From positions 1-38,596 of the forward strand of contig RPRB01000024.1 in assembly GCA_003818285.1 (NCBI GenBank): a stretch of 38,596 nucleotides of DNA, written 5' to 3'. Below, in pieces: positions 25,956 to 33,704 of the stretch. The notes under the pieces are model-generated. The model searched no databases. It was not told the DNA's origin and was given only the letters and a program-made list of their open reading frames with translations. A program made the translations under genes and the position numbers. Position 1 is the first letter of the stretch; every line of letters starts with the position of its first letter. This stretch comes from Myxococcaceae bacterium. GTDB taxonomy: Bacteria > Myxococcota > Myxococcia > Myxococcales > Myxococcaceae.

Positions 25956-26693
25956 ATGAAGCGCGTCTCGGTCCTCACGCTCGCAATCCTCGTCACCGCC
26001 CTCACCGGCTGTGAGTCGGCGGTGCCGGCCGTCTGCCAGATCGGCTCCTCCTTCACTGGCGGCTACGCAGTTCACCTCACCCGGACCGGCACTCCGCAGG
26101 CCGGCTGCGACACGCCGGCCGGGACGCCGGCAGACATCGGAGACCTCTGGGTCTTCGACCCCTACGCCGGCGCGCAGGGCACGTTGATCATCGGGTACTC
26201 GGCCAACATCGGGGGCCCACTCACGGGGGTCCCTGATCCCCCCGACTCGGCGTCCCCGCTCTACGCGAAGGCGTACTTCACCTCGCTGTATCCCGACTCC
26301 GAGGACAACTGCACCATCGACTCCATGAACATGTCGAACGGCGCGGACAGCTACGCCATCACAAGTATGGTGTGGCTCAACACGGCCAAGTACCTCGGTG
26401 CCGAGATCAAGGGCAACGTGAGCGTGACCCGGGGCGGGTGCACCGCCGACTACACGGTGCAAGCGCTGTGGCCTCCGGTCCTCTGCACCGCGAACGCCGA
26501 CTGCGATCCGTTCGCCCAGCCGGTGGGGTCGGGCATCAACCCGGACTTCGACCAGGGCTGCAACCTCGACCCGTGGGCCCAGGACGTCGGCGTCATCGTG
26601 AATGACCTCTTCCACGGCGACGATCCGGCTCCCGGACTCGGGATCTGCTTCCTCAACCAGGCATACCCGAGCCTGGGCGGCTTCACCCAGTAA
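25956..26693 (+). CDS. Cys-rich lipoprotein paired with the receptor
   Basis: A 245-aa predicted lipoprotein not recognised as a known family. ATG 25956 gives a signal with lipobox LTGC (Cys19), and AGGGAAAG sits upstream. An upstream ATG at 25920 overlaps the receptor stop codon (TAATG) but would add 12 residues ahead of the signal. Eight further Cys (27, 51, 119, 162, 177, 183, 202, 231) are enough for four disulfides, as expected for an oxidising compartment or the cell surface. The rest is beta-rich with no catalytic motif. It starts 35 bp after the receptor stop codon and is followed by a terminator, so it is probably made with the receptor. A surface partner, cargo or accessory subunit of the receptor is inferred. 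It is too short for SusD. Confidence 0.85.
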   Translation: MKRVSVLTLAILVTALTGCESAVPAVCQIGSSFTGGYAVHLTRTGTPQAGCDTPAGTPADIGDLWVFDPYAGAQGTLIIGYSANIGGPLTGVPDPPDSASPLYAKAYFTSLYPDSEDNCTIDSMNMSNGADSYAITSMVWLNTAKYLGAEIKGNVSVTRGGCTADYTVQALWPPVLCTANADCDPFAQPVGSGINPDFDQGCNLDPWAQDVGVIVNDLFHGDDPAPGLGICFLNQAYPSLGGFTQ

Positions 26694-26726
26694 TCCCTGA
26701 AGCACGACGCTTCGGCGTCTCCAGAG

Positions 26727-26759
26727 CCCCGGTGGCCTTCCCAGGCCACCGGGGTTTTT
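26727..26759 (+). terminator. Strong rho-independent terminator
   Basis: An 11-bp perfect stem, CCCCGGTGGCC (26727-26737) and GGCCACCGGGG (26744-26754), with a 6-nt loop and TTTTT (26755-26759), begins 33 bp after the lipoprotein stop codon. It is the clearest terminator in the window and ends the receptor-lipoprotein unit. Confidence 0.93.
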
Positions 26760-26799
26760 GTTAACGGTCCCGTGGGCTTCCACCCCTGGACCTCCGGAC

Positions 26800-28344
26800 T
26801 TGCCTTCCGCTCGCGACCTCCACCAGCAGCGCCTCGCCCGTCTCGCCGACGAGACCGGCACTCCGGCGAAGGTGGCGCCTCTCCGCGTCGCGCTCTGCTA
26901 CCCCAGCCCGTACCACGTGGGGATGAGCTCGCTCGGCTTCCAGACCGTATACCGCGAGGTGCACGCCCACCCCGGGGCCTCGGCCGAGCGGGCCTTCCTG
27001 CCCGACGACGTGGACGCGTTCCGTGCCAGCCGGACGCCGCTGTTCACCCTCGAGTCCGGTGCACCCGTGGGCGAATTCCCGGTCCTGGCCTTCTCCGTGG
27101 CCTACGAGCTGGAGCTGCCGGGCGTGTTCACCATGCTCCAGCTGGCGGGGCTCCCGCTGCTGGCCTCGGAACGGGGCGATCGCTGGCCCCTCGTCGTCGC
27201 CGGGGGACCGCTCACCTTCTCCAATCCCGAGCCGCTGGAGCCCTTCGTGGACGTGCTGCTCCAGGGAGAGGCGGACGACCTTGTCCACCGTCTCCTGGAC
27301 GCGGCGAAGGCGTTCCCCTCCCGGGCCGCGCTGCTCGAGCAGCTGGCGGCGATTCCCGGGTTCCGGGTCCCGGGGCGTGGCGGCCCCAGCCTCTTCGTCG
27401 CCCGGGCGGCCGACGAGCGGCTTCCGGCGCGCTCGCAGATCGTCACTCCCCACACCGAGCTGTCCTCGATGTTCCTCATCGAGCCGGAGCGGGGCTGCAG
27501 CCGTGGGTGCCACTACTGCGTGATGCGCCGCACCACCAACGGGGGAATGCGGACCGTGCCTCCGGAGCGGGTGCTGGAGCTGGTCCCGGCCCACGCCCGC
27601 CGGGTGGGCCTGGTGGGGGCGGCGGTCACCGACCATCCCCGCATCGTCGAGCTCTTGCGGGCGCTGGTCGACTCGGGACGCGAGGTGGGGGTCTCTTCGC
27701 TCCGCGCGGACCGGCTCACCCCGGAGCTCGTCGACACGCTCCGGCGCGGCGGGGCACGCGTGCTCACCGTGGCCTCGGACGGAGCGAGCCAGCGCCTCCG
27801 CGACCTGGTGGACCGGAAGCACTCCGAGGAGCAGCTTCTCCGCGCTGCGCGGTACGCGGCCGCCGCGGGCATGGAGCGGCTCAAGGTCTACTCGATGGTG
27901 GGGCTCCCCCTGGAGACGGACGGCGACATCGACGAGATGGTCCGCTTCACGCGCGAGCTGGCCGGGCACCTGCCGGTGGCGATCGGGGTGGCGCCCTTCG
28001 TCGCCAAGCGTCACACCCCGCTGGATGGAGCGCCCTTCGCCGGCATCCGGGAGATCGACCATCGGCTGGACCGGCTCCGGCGAGGGCTGAAGGGTCGGGC
28101 CGAGGTGCGGCCCACCTCCGCCCGATGGGCCTGGGTGGAGTACATGCTGGCCCAGTGCGGCCCGGAGGCGGGACTCGCCGCGATGGAGGCCTGGGCCGCG
28201 GGAGGAACCTTCGCCGCCTGGAAGCGTGCGTTCGCCGGACAGGGTTGCGCGCCCTCCCTCCAGGCGCGGGTGCCCGATGGGCGCCGGACTCCGACCGAGT
28301 GGCCGCGGGTGGACGGGCACACGGCGCCCCGGCCCGCGGCCTGA
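26800..28344 (+). CDS. Radical SAM protein (TIGR03960-like)
   Basis: About 514 aa. The radical SAM cluster CX3CX2C is intact in ERGCSRGCHYCVM (Cys233, 237 and 240, counted from TTG 26800). The N-terminal half has RVALCYPSPYHVGMSSLGFQTVYREVH, similar to cobalamin-binding-type radical SAM proteins of the TIGR03960 group, and PGVFTMLQLAGLPLLASERG fits the same family, whose reaction is unknown. A SAM-binding core with LRADRLTPELVD and YSMVGLPLETDGD follows. The start is uncertain: TTG 26758 lies in the T-tract of the upstream terminator, so TTG 26800 is preferred. The stop is 13 bp from that of the convergent esterase. Confidence 0.85.
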   Translation: MPSARDLHQQRLARLADETGTPAKVAPLRVALCYPSPYHVGMSSLGFQTVYREVHAHPGASAERAFLPDDVDAFRASRTPLFTLESGAPVGEFPVLAFSVAYELELPGVFTMLQLAGLPLLASERGDRWPLVVAGGPLTFSNPEPLEPFVDVLLQGEADDLVHRLLDAAKAFPSRAALLEQLAAIPGFRVPGRGGPSLFVARAADERLPARSQIVTPHTELSSMFLIEPERGCSRGCHYCVMRRTTNGGMRTVPPERVLELVPAHARRVGLVGAAVTDHPRIVELLRALVDSGREVGVSSLRADRLTPELVDTLRRGGARVLTVASDGASQRLRDLVDRKHSEEQLLRAARYAAAAGMERLKVYSMVGLPLETDGDIDEMVRFTRELAGHLPVAIGVAPFVAKRHTPLDGAPFAGIREIDHRLDRLRRGLKGRAEVRPTSARWAWVEYMLAQCGPEAGLAAMEAWAAGGTFAAWKRAFAGQGCAPSLQARVPDGRRTPTEWPRVDGHTAPRPAA

Positions 28345-28357
28345 GCCCGGGGCGGAC

Positions 28358-29200
28358 TCAGGGCGAGTGGGAGAAGAATCGCCAGATCTCCTCGCCGGCC
28401 CAGCTCGGCGCCTCGTGTCCACCGGGCCACTCGCACGCGTCGACCGACCACTGTGCCGGACAGTCGTAGGAGACGCAGTTCGGTCCGTTCGCAACCGAGG
28501 TGGAGGCGCACCCGTCCCGGTGGAGCGTCCGGTCTCGGGCGCTGCGGCCCTCGACGATGTTGATGGCCTGGTCCTCGGTCCCGTGGATGAAGATCGCGGA
28601 AATGGAACCCTTGCAGCACCGGAAGTCGAACCGGTTCTCAGTCCCCGCCACCGCCGCCATGCCGCCGAAGGCGTTCGGGACGTTGCAGCCGAGGTACAGT
28701 GCGTAGACGGCGCCGGCGCTGTGCCCGGCCACGAAGATCCGTTCGGGGTCGATGCAGTAGTTCTGGGCAACTCGCCCGACGAGGGCGTCGGGACCGTCGC
28801 CGGCATTTCGTCCCACGGGCCAGGTCCCACGCACCGCGCTGGGGTAGATGAAGATGGCACCGCCGTCGGCGGCGGCTTCGATCCCGAGGTTCTGGCGGAC
28901 GAGCTCGCCCGAGCTGCCGGCGCCGTGGAACACGATGACCGCCGGGAGCGGCGTTCCGGCAGCCGCTGCGGGCGGGACGACGAGAACACCCCCTCCGCGG
29001 TTCCATCCGAGCTCCCCGAGGTCCAGAACGCCGGTGGGCTGACCGGAGAGGGCACAGCCAGGGACGGGCACGGTCAGACCGCCCGAGAATGCCCCCCCAT
29101 CCTGCGGCTCGTAGCAGGCCAGCGGAACCTCGAGCACCCCGGGGAGCTCCTCGGACGCGCAGGCCGCCAGCAGGAGCAGGGGAAGGGCAGAGAGACGCAT
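28358..29200 (-). CDS. Esterase lipoprotein (PHB depolymerase / feruloyl-esterase-like)
   Basis: A 280-aa secreted alpha/beta hydrolase. The signal ends in LLAAC (lipobox Cys14). The fold shows VIVFHGAG (oxyanion His92-Gly93), nucleophile Ser161 in AGHSAG, probable acid Asp210 (IHGTEDQAIN) and His262 (GGHEAP), the order expected for the LpqC/PHB-depolymerase-like and feruloyl esterase group. Twelve Cys beyond the lipobox, including a CC pair, suggest disulfides. ATG 29200 is chosen for the signal peptide. Substrate, whether polyhydroxyalkanoate, acetylxylan or feruloyl ester, cannot be decided. Confidence 0.88.
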   Translation of the reverse strand: MRLSALPLLLLAACASEELPGVLEVPLACYEPQDGGAFSGGLTVPVPGCALSGQPTGVLDLGELGWNRGGGVLVVPPAAAAGTPLPAVIVFHGAGSSGELVRQNLGIEAAADGGAIFIYPSAVRGTWPVGRNAGDGPDALVGRVAQNYCIDPERIFVAGHSAGAVYALYLGCNVPNAFGGMAAVAGTENRFDFRCCKGSISAIFIHGTEDQAINIVEGRSARDRTLHRDGCASTSVANGPNCVSYDCPAQWSVDACEWPGGHEAPSWAGEEIWRFFSHSP

Positions 29201-29270
29201 CGGACGGACTCCGGGCCGGGGGCTCCCCTCCAGGGCACGCTACCACTGGCGCCGGGGTCGAGGGGAGCGC

Positions 29271-29858
29271 TCAGCGGGCCAGTCGGGGGTTGCCCGGACG
29301 GGGCGAGCCCAGCTCCACCCGCCGCGCGCCGCCGACCTCCCGGAGGACCCGAGCGGCGGGAACCGCCGCGCCGACGGTCGTGTACCGCCCGGGCCCGACC
29401 CGCGTCTGGGCCCGCCGGAGCGGAAACTCGGAAGCACGGGCGACGAACCACTCCCTGACCGCGGGCAGAGGCAGGAGGTGCAGCTCCCGCCGGTCGAGGA
29501 ACACGTAGGCCAGGAGATCGGCGGCGCTGTAGAGGAAGCAGCCCGGCGTCTCCTTCTCCATGTTGGAGACCAGCTCGAGGAAGTACGTCCCGCGCCGGGC
29601 CGCCTGGCGGTCTCCCTTGACCTCCACCCCGAGCAGGTCGAGGCCGGCGCGCTCCCAGAGCAGATCCACACCTCGGTGGCGGAAGCGCGGATCCTCCTGG
29701 ACGTCGTGGACCTGCGAGCCGGGGGCTTCCTCGAGGAGGAAGCCGCGGACGAGCGCCACGGCCCGGTTCGCCGCGTGCTGCACGGCCTGGATGCTGTAGG
29801 CGCGCGTCAGAGCGGCCGTACTCTGCGATGGTGTGGCGCCACTCGCAAGCGCGTGCAC
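29271..29858 (-). CDS. PD-(D/E)XK nuclease-like protein of unknown role
   Basis: A 195-aa protein not assigned to a named family. The core resembles the PD-(D/E)XK nuclease fold: Asp65 in GVDLLWER, then Glu79-Val-Lys81 in VEVKGD, with a conserved-looking FLELVSNMEKETPGCFLYSAADLLAYVF after it. Residues 20-45 are probably helical, as at the start of such folds. The start is GTG 29858; no good ribosome-binding site is seen and no upstream start is available. It lies 70 bp before the esterase gene on the same strand. It could be a solitary nuclease or a restriction-system relic; no methyltransferase partner is adjacent. Confidence 0.65.
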   Translation of the reverse strand: MHALASGATPSQSTAALTRAYSIQAVQHAANRAVALVRGFLLEEAPGSQVHDVQEDPRFRHRGVDLLWERAGLDLLGVEVKGDRQAARRGTYFLELVSNMEKETPGCFLYSAADLLAYVFLDRRELHLLPLPAVREWFVARASEFPLRRAQTRVGPGRYTTVGAAVPAARVLREVGGARRVELGSPRPGNPRLAR

Positions 29859-29988
29859 GACGGCGAGGCGTTCTCGAACCCCGACGCGGGGATCCCATCG
29901 GCAGCGGCTACAACGCCGGGGCTTGCAGACGGCCGCGAAGCGCGAATCCCGCCGCCGCGGCCGTCGAGCGTTGTGGGCCCCGGGCTCG

Positions 29989-30026
29989 GGAGCCTAGGCT
30001 CCGCCCCTCCAAGGCACGGGAGGGGC
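29989..30026 (+). promoter_or_regulatory. Palindrome and ribosome-site-covering hairpin before the YIP1-like gene
   Basis: GGAGCCTAGGCTCC (29989-30002) is a perfect 14-bp palindrome. It is followed at once by an 8-bp stem, GCCCCTCC (30003-30010) and GGAGGGGC (30019-30026). The right arm of the stem is the ribosome-binding site of the ATG at 30030, so folding would hide it. It may control translation. Confidence 0.55.
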
Positions 30027-30029
30027 TCG

Positions 30030-30929
30030 ATGGAGGCTCGCTGTCCGCGGTGTTCCACCGTCTTCACCACCGACCGGAGTGGGATCCAGTTCTGTCCCAA
30101 CTGCGGGCAGCAGGTGGACGTCCCGGAGCCGGCGGCCCGGCCCCCCGGCCAGGACCCGTGGGGCCAGCCTCCCGGGGGGGCCGGCGGTGGGGCCGGCGGC
30201 GGATTCGGCGCGGGCCGCTTCACCGGGGAACCTCCGCCGGGCGGCGCCGGCGGGTACCCCGGCGGGCGCGAGCTCACGCCCTGGGAGCGCCGCAAGGAGC
30301 TGGGGGTCTTCCAGGGCTTCTTCGAGACCTGGAAGCGCAGCGTCTTCTCGCCCCAGGCGTTCTTCCCCACGGTCCGTCCGGACGTGCCCTGGACCGAGGC
30401 GCTGTACTACGCGTGGATCATCCACGGGATCACCGTGGCAGTCGGGCTGCCGTTCGTCGGCCTGGGGCTGTTCCGTCCCAGCTTTCCGAGCAGCTTCGAC
30501 GCCGACCCTCAGATGGAGAACGCGATGCGCGCCCTGTCGGGCGGGGTGGGCATCGGCTGGCTCCTGGCCTCGCTCCTGATCTACCCGCTGGTGCTCCTGG
30601 CCGGCGCGGGGATCATCCACCTGGTGGCGATGCTCTTCGGAGCCGCGAGCAACGGCTACGGGGCCACGGTCCGCGCGATGTGCTACGCCGCCGGTCCCAA
30701 CCTCTTCGGAATCGTGCCCTGCTTCGGCATCGTGGCCAGCATCTACACGGTGGTGCTGTCCATCTTCGGCATCGCCAGCCTCCAGCAGACCAGCATGGGC
30801 AAGGCGGCCGGCATCGTGCTGCTCCCGATCCTTCTCCTCATCTGCTGCTGCGGGCTGCTGGCCTCGGTGGTCATCGCCGGCCTCGCCGGGCTGGTCAGCG
30901 GGATGGGCGGAGGAACGCAGTCGCTCTAG
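30030..30929 (+). CDS. Zinc-ribbon YIP1-like membrane protein
   Basis: A 299-aa protein. A zinc ribbon opens it: CPRC (Cys5, Cys8) and CPNC (Cys22, Cys25). A Gly/Pro-rich, probably disordered linker (about 33-80) follows. Residues about 85-295 carry five or so membrane helices in the pattern of the YIP1 family, with LGVFQGFFETWKRSVFSPQAFFPTV at the front and ICCCGLLASVVIAGLAGLVSG near the end. Function is unknown in bacteria. ATG 30030 has GGAGGGG four bases upstream. The next gene begins seven bases after its stop codon. Confidence 0.85.
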   Translation: MEARCPRCSTVFTTDRSGIQFCPNCGQQVDVPEPAARPPGQDPWGQPPGGAGGGAGGGFGAGRFTGEPPPGGAGGYPGGRELTPWERRKELGVFQGFFETWKRSVFSPQAFFPTVRPDVPWTEALYYAWIIHGITVAVGLPFVGLGLFRPSFPSSFDADPQMENAMRALSGGVGIGWLLASLLIYPLVLLAGAGIIHLVAMLFGAASNGYGATVRAMCYAAGPNLFGIVPCFGIVASIYTVVLSIFGIASLQQTSMGKAAGIVLLPILLLICCCGLLASVVIAGLAGLVSGMGGGTQSL

Positions 30930-30936
30930 GACGACG

Positions 30937-31359
30937 ATGACCCTGGACTGCACGCCACGCGAGCGACGCTTCACGCTCCTCCACGCGCTCGGGCTAGCGG
31001 GCGTGATGGGGCTGCTGGTGGCTCGCTTCGTCCCCGTGGCCCAGCTGCCCTTCTGGCGCTGCGCTCTCCGCGAGCACACCGGCTGGCCTTGCCCCGGATG
31101 CGGTCTCACCCGCGCCGCGGAGGGCCTCGCGCATCTGCGGCTCGGGTTCGCCTTCGAGTCGAATCCGCTCGGGGCGCTGGTGGGGTGCCTCCTGGCCGCG
31201 GCCGCGGTGCTCGGGCTCCTCCAGTGGGTCTTCCGGTTGCCGCTCCCGGTCCCCAGGCTCTCCCCGGGCGAGGCGCGGGCCGGCCGCGCCACGGTGGTGG
31301 CGGCGTTGCTGGCGAACTACGCCTTCGTCATCGTGCAGACCCGCCTCGGCTGGCGATGA
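30937..31359 (+). CDS. DUF2752 family membrane protein
   Basis: A 140-aa protein with three or so hydrophobic segments and the family hallmark CPGCGLTRAAEGL (Cys52, Cys55), then NPLGAL. The function of DUF2752 is unknown. It sits in an operon between the YIP1-like gene and plsY; its TGA overlaps the plsY start (ATGA). No catalytic motif beyond the Cys pair is visible. Confidence 0.88.
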   Translation: MTLDCTPRERRFTLLHALGLAGVMGLLVARFVPVAQLPFWRCALREHTGWPCPGCGLTRAAEGLAHLRLGFAFESNPLGALVGCLLAAAAVLGLLQWVFRLPLPVPRLSPGEARAGRATVVAALLANYAFVIVQTRLGWR

Positions 31360-31937
31360 TCGCCGCCGGCCTGGTCCTGCTCGGCTACCTCTCCGGGAGC
31401 ATTCCCTTCGGCTTGCTCCTGGTGCGCGCCACCCAGGGAGTGGACGTCCGCGAACGGGGGAGCGGCAACATCGGCGCCACCAACGTCGCGCGGGTCGCGG
31501 GCAAGCCGCTCGGCGTCCTGGTGCTGGTGCTGGACGCGCTCAAGGGTGCGCTCCCGGTGCTCCTGGCGAGGGCCGTCGAGCCCGGGCCGGTGGTTCCGGC
31601 CGCGGTGGGCCTGGCCGCGTTCGCCGGGCACGTGGCCCCGCCCTGGCTCGGGTTCCGGGGCGGGAAGGGGGTGGCCACCGCGCTCGGCGTCCTGGCGGTG
31701 CTCGCGCCCCGGGCCGCGCTCGCCGGTGCCCTGACCTACGGGGTGGTTCTCGCCCTCTGGCGCATCAGCTCGGTCGGCTCACTGCTCGCCGGGCTCGTCG
31801 CGGTCGCGGTCGCCTGGCTCGTCCCCGGGACTTCCGTCGCTTCGGCGGGGCTGGTCTCGGTGCTCTTCGCGGCGATGCTCTGGACGCACCGGGGAAACAT
31901 CGGCCGGCTTCTCCGTCGGGGCGAGCCCCGGGTCTGA
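31356..31937 (+). CDS. plsY: Glycerol-3-phosphate acyltransferase PlsY
   Basis: A 193-aa inner-membrane enzyme that transfers an acyl group from acyl-phosphate to glycerol-3-phosphate, the first step of phospholipid synthesis. Family motifs are GSIPFG, GSGNIGATNVAR and GHVAPPWLGFRGGKGVAT. About five membrane helices are visible. ATG 31356 lies inside the DUF2752 stop (ATGA), giving the expected N-terminus and length. Its 3' end overlaps the convergent RNA methyltransferase gene by 159 bp. Its product would feed PlsC and then PssA, both encoded elsewhere in the window. Confidence 0.95.
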   Translation: MIAAGLVLLGYLSGSIPFGLLLVRATQGVDVRERGSGNIGATNVARVAGKPLGVLVLVLDALKGALPVLLARAVEPGPVVPAAVGLAAFAGHVAPPWLGFRGGKGVATALGVLAVLAPRAALAGALTYGVVLALWRISSVGSLLAGLVAVAVAWLVPGTSVASAGLVSVLFAAMLWTHRGNIGRLLRRGEPRV

Positions 31938-33146
31938 CAGGCGGGGCGCGGCCGAGCCGGATCGACCGTGGTGCGGCGGCGCATCTCCGGGCGTCCGCCC
32001 GGCGCGGGGGGCGTACTCGAGGAGCGTGCACTCGATGGGGCCGTTCCAGAGAGGACGTCGTCGGAGCGGGCGGTGGTGGAACGCCGCCTCGAAGGCTGGG
32101 TTCCCGGAGAGGATCGCCATCCGGAACCCGGCGAGTCCGCCGAGCCGCTCCCCGAGCTGGAAGTAGAAGGTCTTCATCCCCTTCTGCCCTCCCTGCGTGA
32201 GCCGGTCGCCGTAGGGCGGATTAGTCACCAGGAGCCCGTGGTCGACCTCGCCGAGCGGAAGCGGGCGGGTCGCGTCGGCGGTCGTGAGAGTGACCTCCCT
32301 CTCCAGCCGCGCGGCGCGAACGTTGGCCCGGGCGGCTTCCACCGCCTCCGTGCTCCGGTCGAAGCCGCGGATGGGGAAGGGTGCGCGCCGCTCGTTCGCG
32401 CGCGCCTCGGCGCGGAGCCGCTCGAGGATGGCCCGGGCCTCGGGACCGAGCGAGGGCCAGCGCTCGATGCCGAAGCGGCGATGGAGGTTCGGGGCGCGGC
32501 GCACCGCGATGAGCCCCGCCTCGATCACCAGCGTCCCCGAGCCGCACATCGGGTCCACCAGCGGCTCGTCTCCGCTGTAGCGGACGGCATGGAGGATGGC
32601 GGCGGCGAGCGTCTCCTTGAGAGGCGCCACGGTGGGGCGCACGCGGTAGCCGCGCTGGTTGAGCGGCGCGCCGGCGACGTCGAGCGACAGCGACAGCCGG
32701 GTCCCCGCGAGGTGCGCAACGATGCTCACGTCGGGCCGGCGGGTGTCGACGTCCGGCCGCTCCCCACGACGCTCGCGGAGCCGGTCCACCAGCGCGTCCT
32801 TGATCTTGAGGGCGACGAAGCCCGAGTGGGTGTGCTCCGAATCGCGCAGCGTGGCCTCCACCGCGAACGTCGCGCCCGGATCGAGATGCTCCTCCCACGG
32901 AACTGCGTGGGCTGCGTCATAGAGTCCCTGCGCGCCGTGAGCCTCGGCCTCGGCCAATGGCCAGAGCAGGCGCATGGCGATGCGCGACCAAAGGGCGATG
33001 CGCAGCGCCTCGTGGAGATTGGCGAGGAACCGGACGCCGCCACGGTCGGCCCGGACCCGCACCGCGCCCAGCTCGGCGAGCTCCTCGGCGAGGAGCTCCT
33101 CGGTCCCGCGGGCGGCGGTGGCGAACAGGGGGAGGCGGCGGGGCAT
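31779..33146 (-). CDS. THUMP-domain RNA methyltransferase, RlmL-like
   Basis: A 455-aa S-adenosylmethionine-dependent RNA methyltransferase; in E. coli the RlmL half of RlmKL makes m2G2445 in 23S rRNA. An N-terminal THUMP domain (about 55-160) is followed by the Rossmann fold: motif I VDPMCGSGTLVIEAGLIA (198-214) and catalytic NPPY (309-312). After residue 380 the tail is low complexity and charged (Pro/Arg/Asp/Glu). About 53 residues of it are encoded opposite plsY, so the last part may not be essential. ATG 33146 is chosen as the family start. The exact nucleotide modified cannot be inferred. Confidence 0.88.
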   Translation of the reverse strand: MPRRLPLFATAARGTEELLAEELAELGAVRVRADRGGVRFLANLHEALRIALWSRIAMRLLWPLAEAEAHGAQGLYDAAHAVPWEEHLDPGATFAVEATLRDSEHTHSGFVALKIKDALVDRLRERRGERPDVDTRRPDVSIVAHLAGTRLSLSLDVAGAPLNQRGYRVRPTVAPLKETLAAAILHAVRYSGDEPLVDPMCGSGTLVIEAGLIAVRRAPNLHRRFGIERWPSLGPEARAILERLRAEARANERRAPFPIRGFDRSTEAVEAARANVRAARLEREVTLTTADATRPLPLGEVDHGLLVTNPPYGDRLTQGGQKGMKTFYFQLGERLGGLAGFRMAILSGNPAFEAAFHHRPLRRRPLWNGPIECTLLEYAPRAGRTPGDAPPHHGRSGSAAPRLSDPGLAPTEKPADVSPVRPEHRREEHRDQPRRSDGSPGDEPGDRDRDEPGEQ

Positions 33147-33208
33147 GCAAACAGGGGACTGTGGTTGACTGGCGACCGTCGTTCAATCGTTCAACGGAGG
33201 AGGACCCG

Positions 33209-33694
33209 ATGCGCCGTACCATGCTGATGCTGGTCTGCGCCGTTCCGCTCGCAGCCTGGGCTTCCGATGGGGGAGCCAAGGCAGGAATCGAGGCGGGGCT
33301 CAAGAAGTGGTCGGAGGCCCTGGCGAAGGGCGACGCGGCCGCTGTCGCGAAGCTCTATACCACCGATGGGGAGATCCTTCCTCCCGGCTCGCCTCCCGTG
33401 AAGGGGCGCGAGGGGATCGAGAAGGCCTTTGCGAGCCTGGTCTCGCAATTCAAGAAGATCACCTTCAAGACCCGCGAGGTCCACGCGATGGGCAACCTGG
33501 CGCTCGAGGTGAGCAGCTGGAAGCTCGAGGACGCCTCGGGGAAGGGTCCGGAGGGCAAGGCGCTGGTGCTGTGGAAGAAGGTCGGGGGCACCTGGCTGCT
33601 GCACCGGGACATCTGGAACGAAAACAGTTCGCCCGCACCCGCCGCCGCGGAGAAGCCTGCCGCGACCCCGGCCGCACCCACGCCTGCGAAGTAG
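33209..33694 (+). CDS. Secreted SnoaL/DUF4440-like protein
   Basis: A 161-aa NTF2-fold protein. The signal peptide ends AWA-S (about residue 18). The mature part has GIEAGLKKWSEALAKGDAAA and LYTTDGEILPPGSPPVKGRE, the pattern of ketosteroid-isomerase-like DUF4440/SgcJ proteins. The tail is Ala/Pro-rich. GGAGGAGG lies before ATG 33209. It is the first gene of a short operon with the thioesterase (10 bp downstream). A substrate cannot be named; many such proteins are uncharacterised. Confidence 0.83.
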   Translation: MRRTMLMLVCAVPLAAWASDGGAKAGIEAGLKKWSEALAKGDAAAVAKLYTTDGEILPPGSPPVKGREGIEKAFASLVSQFKKITFKTREVHAMGNLALEVSSWKLEDASGKGPEGKALVLWKKVGGTWLLHRDIWNENSSPAPAAAEKPAATPAAPTPAK

Positions 33695-33704
33695 GAACGA
33701 GACG

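Noticed and set aside
33165-33193. TTGACT as a -35 element for the DUF4440-like gene
   Set aside because: No acceptable -10 hexamer at 16-18 bp; kept out of the feature list.
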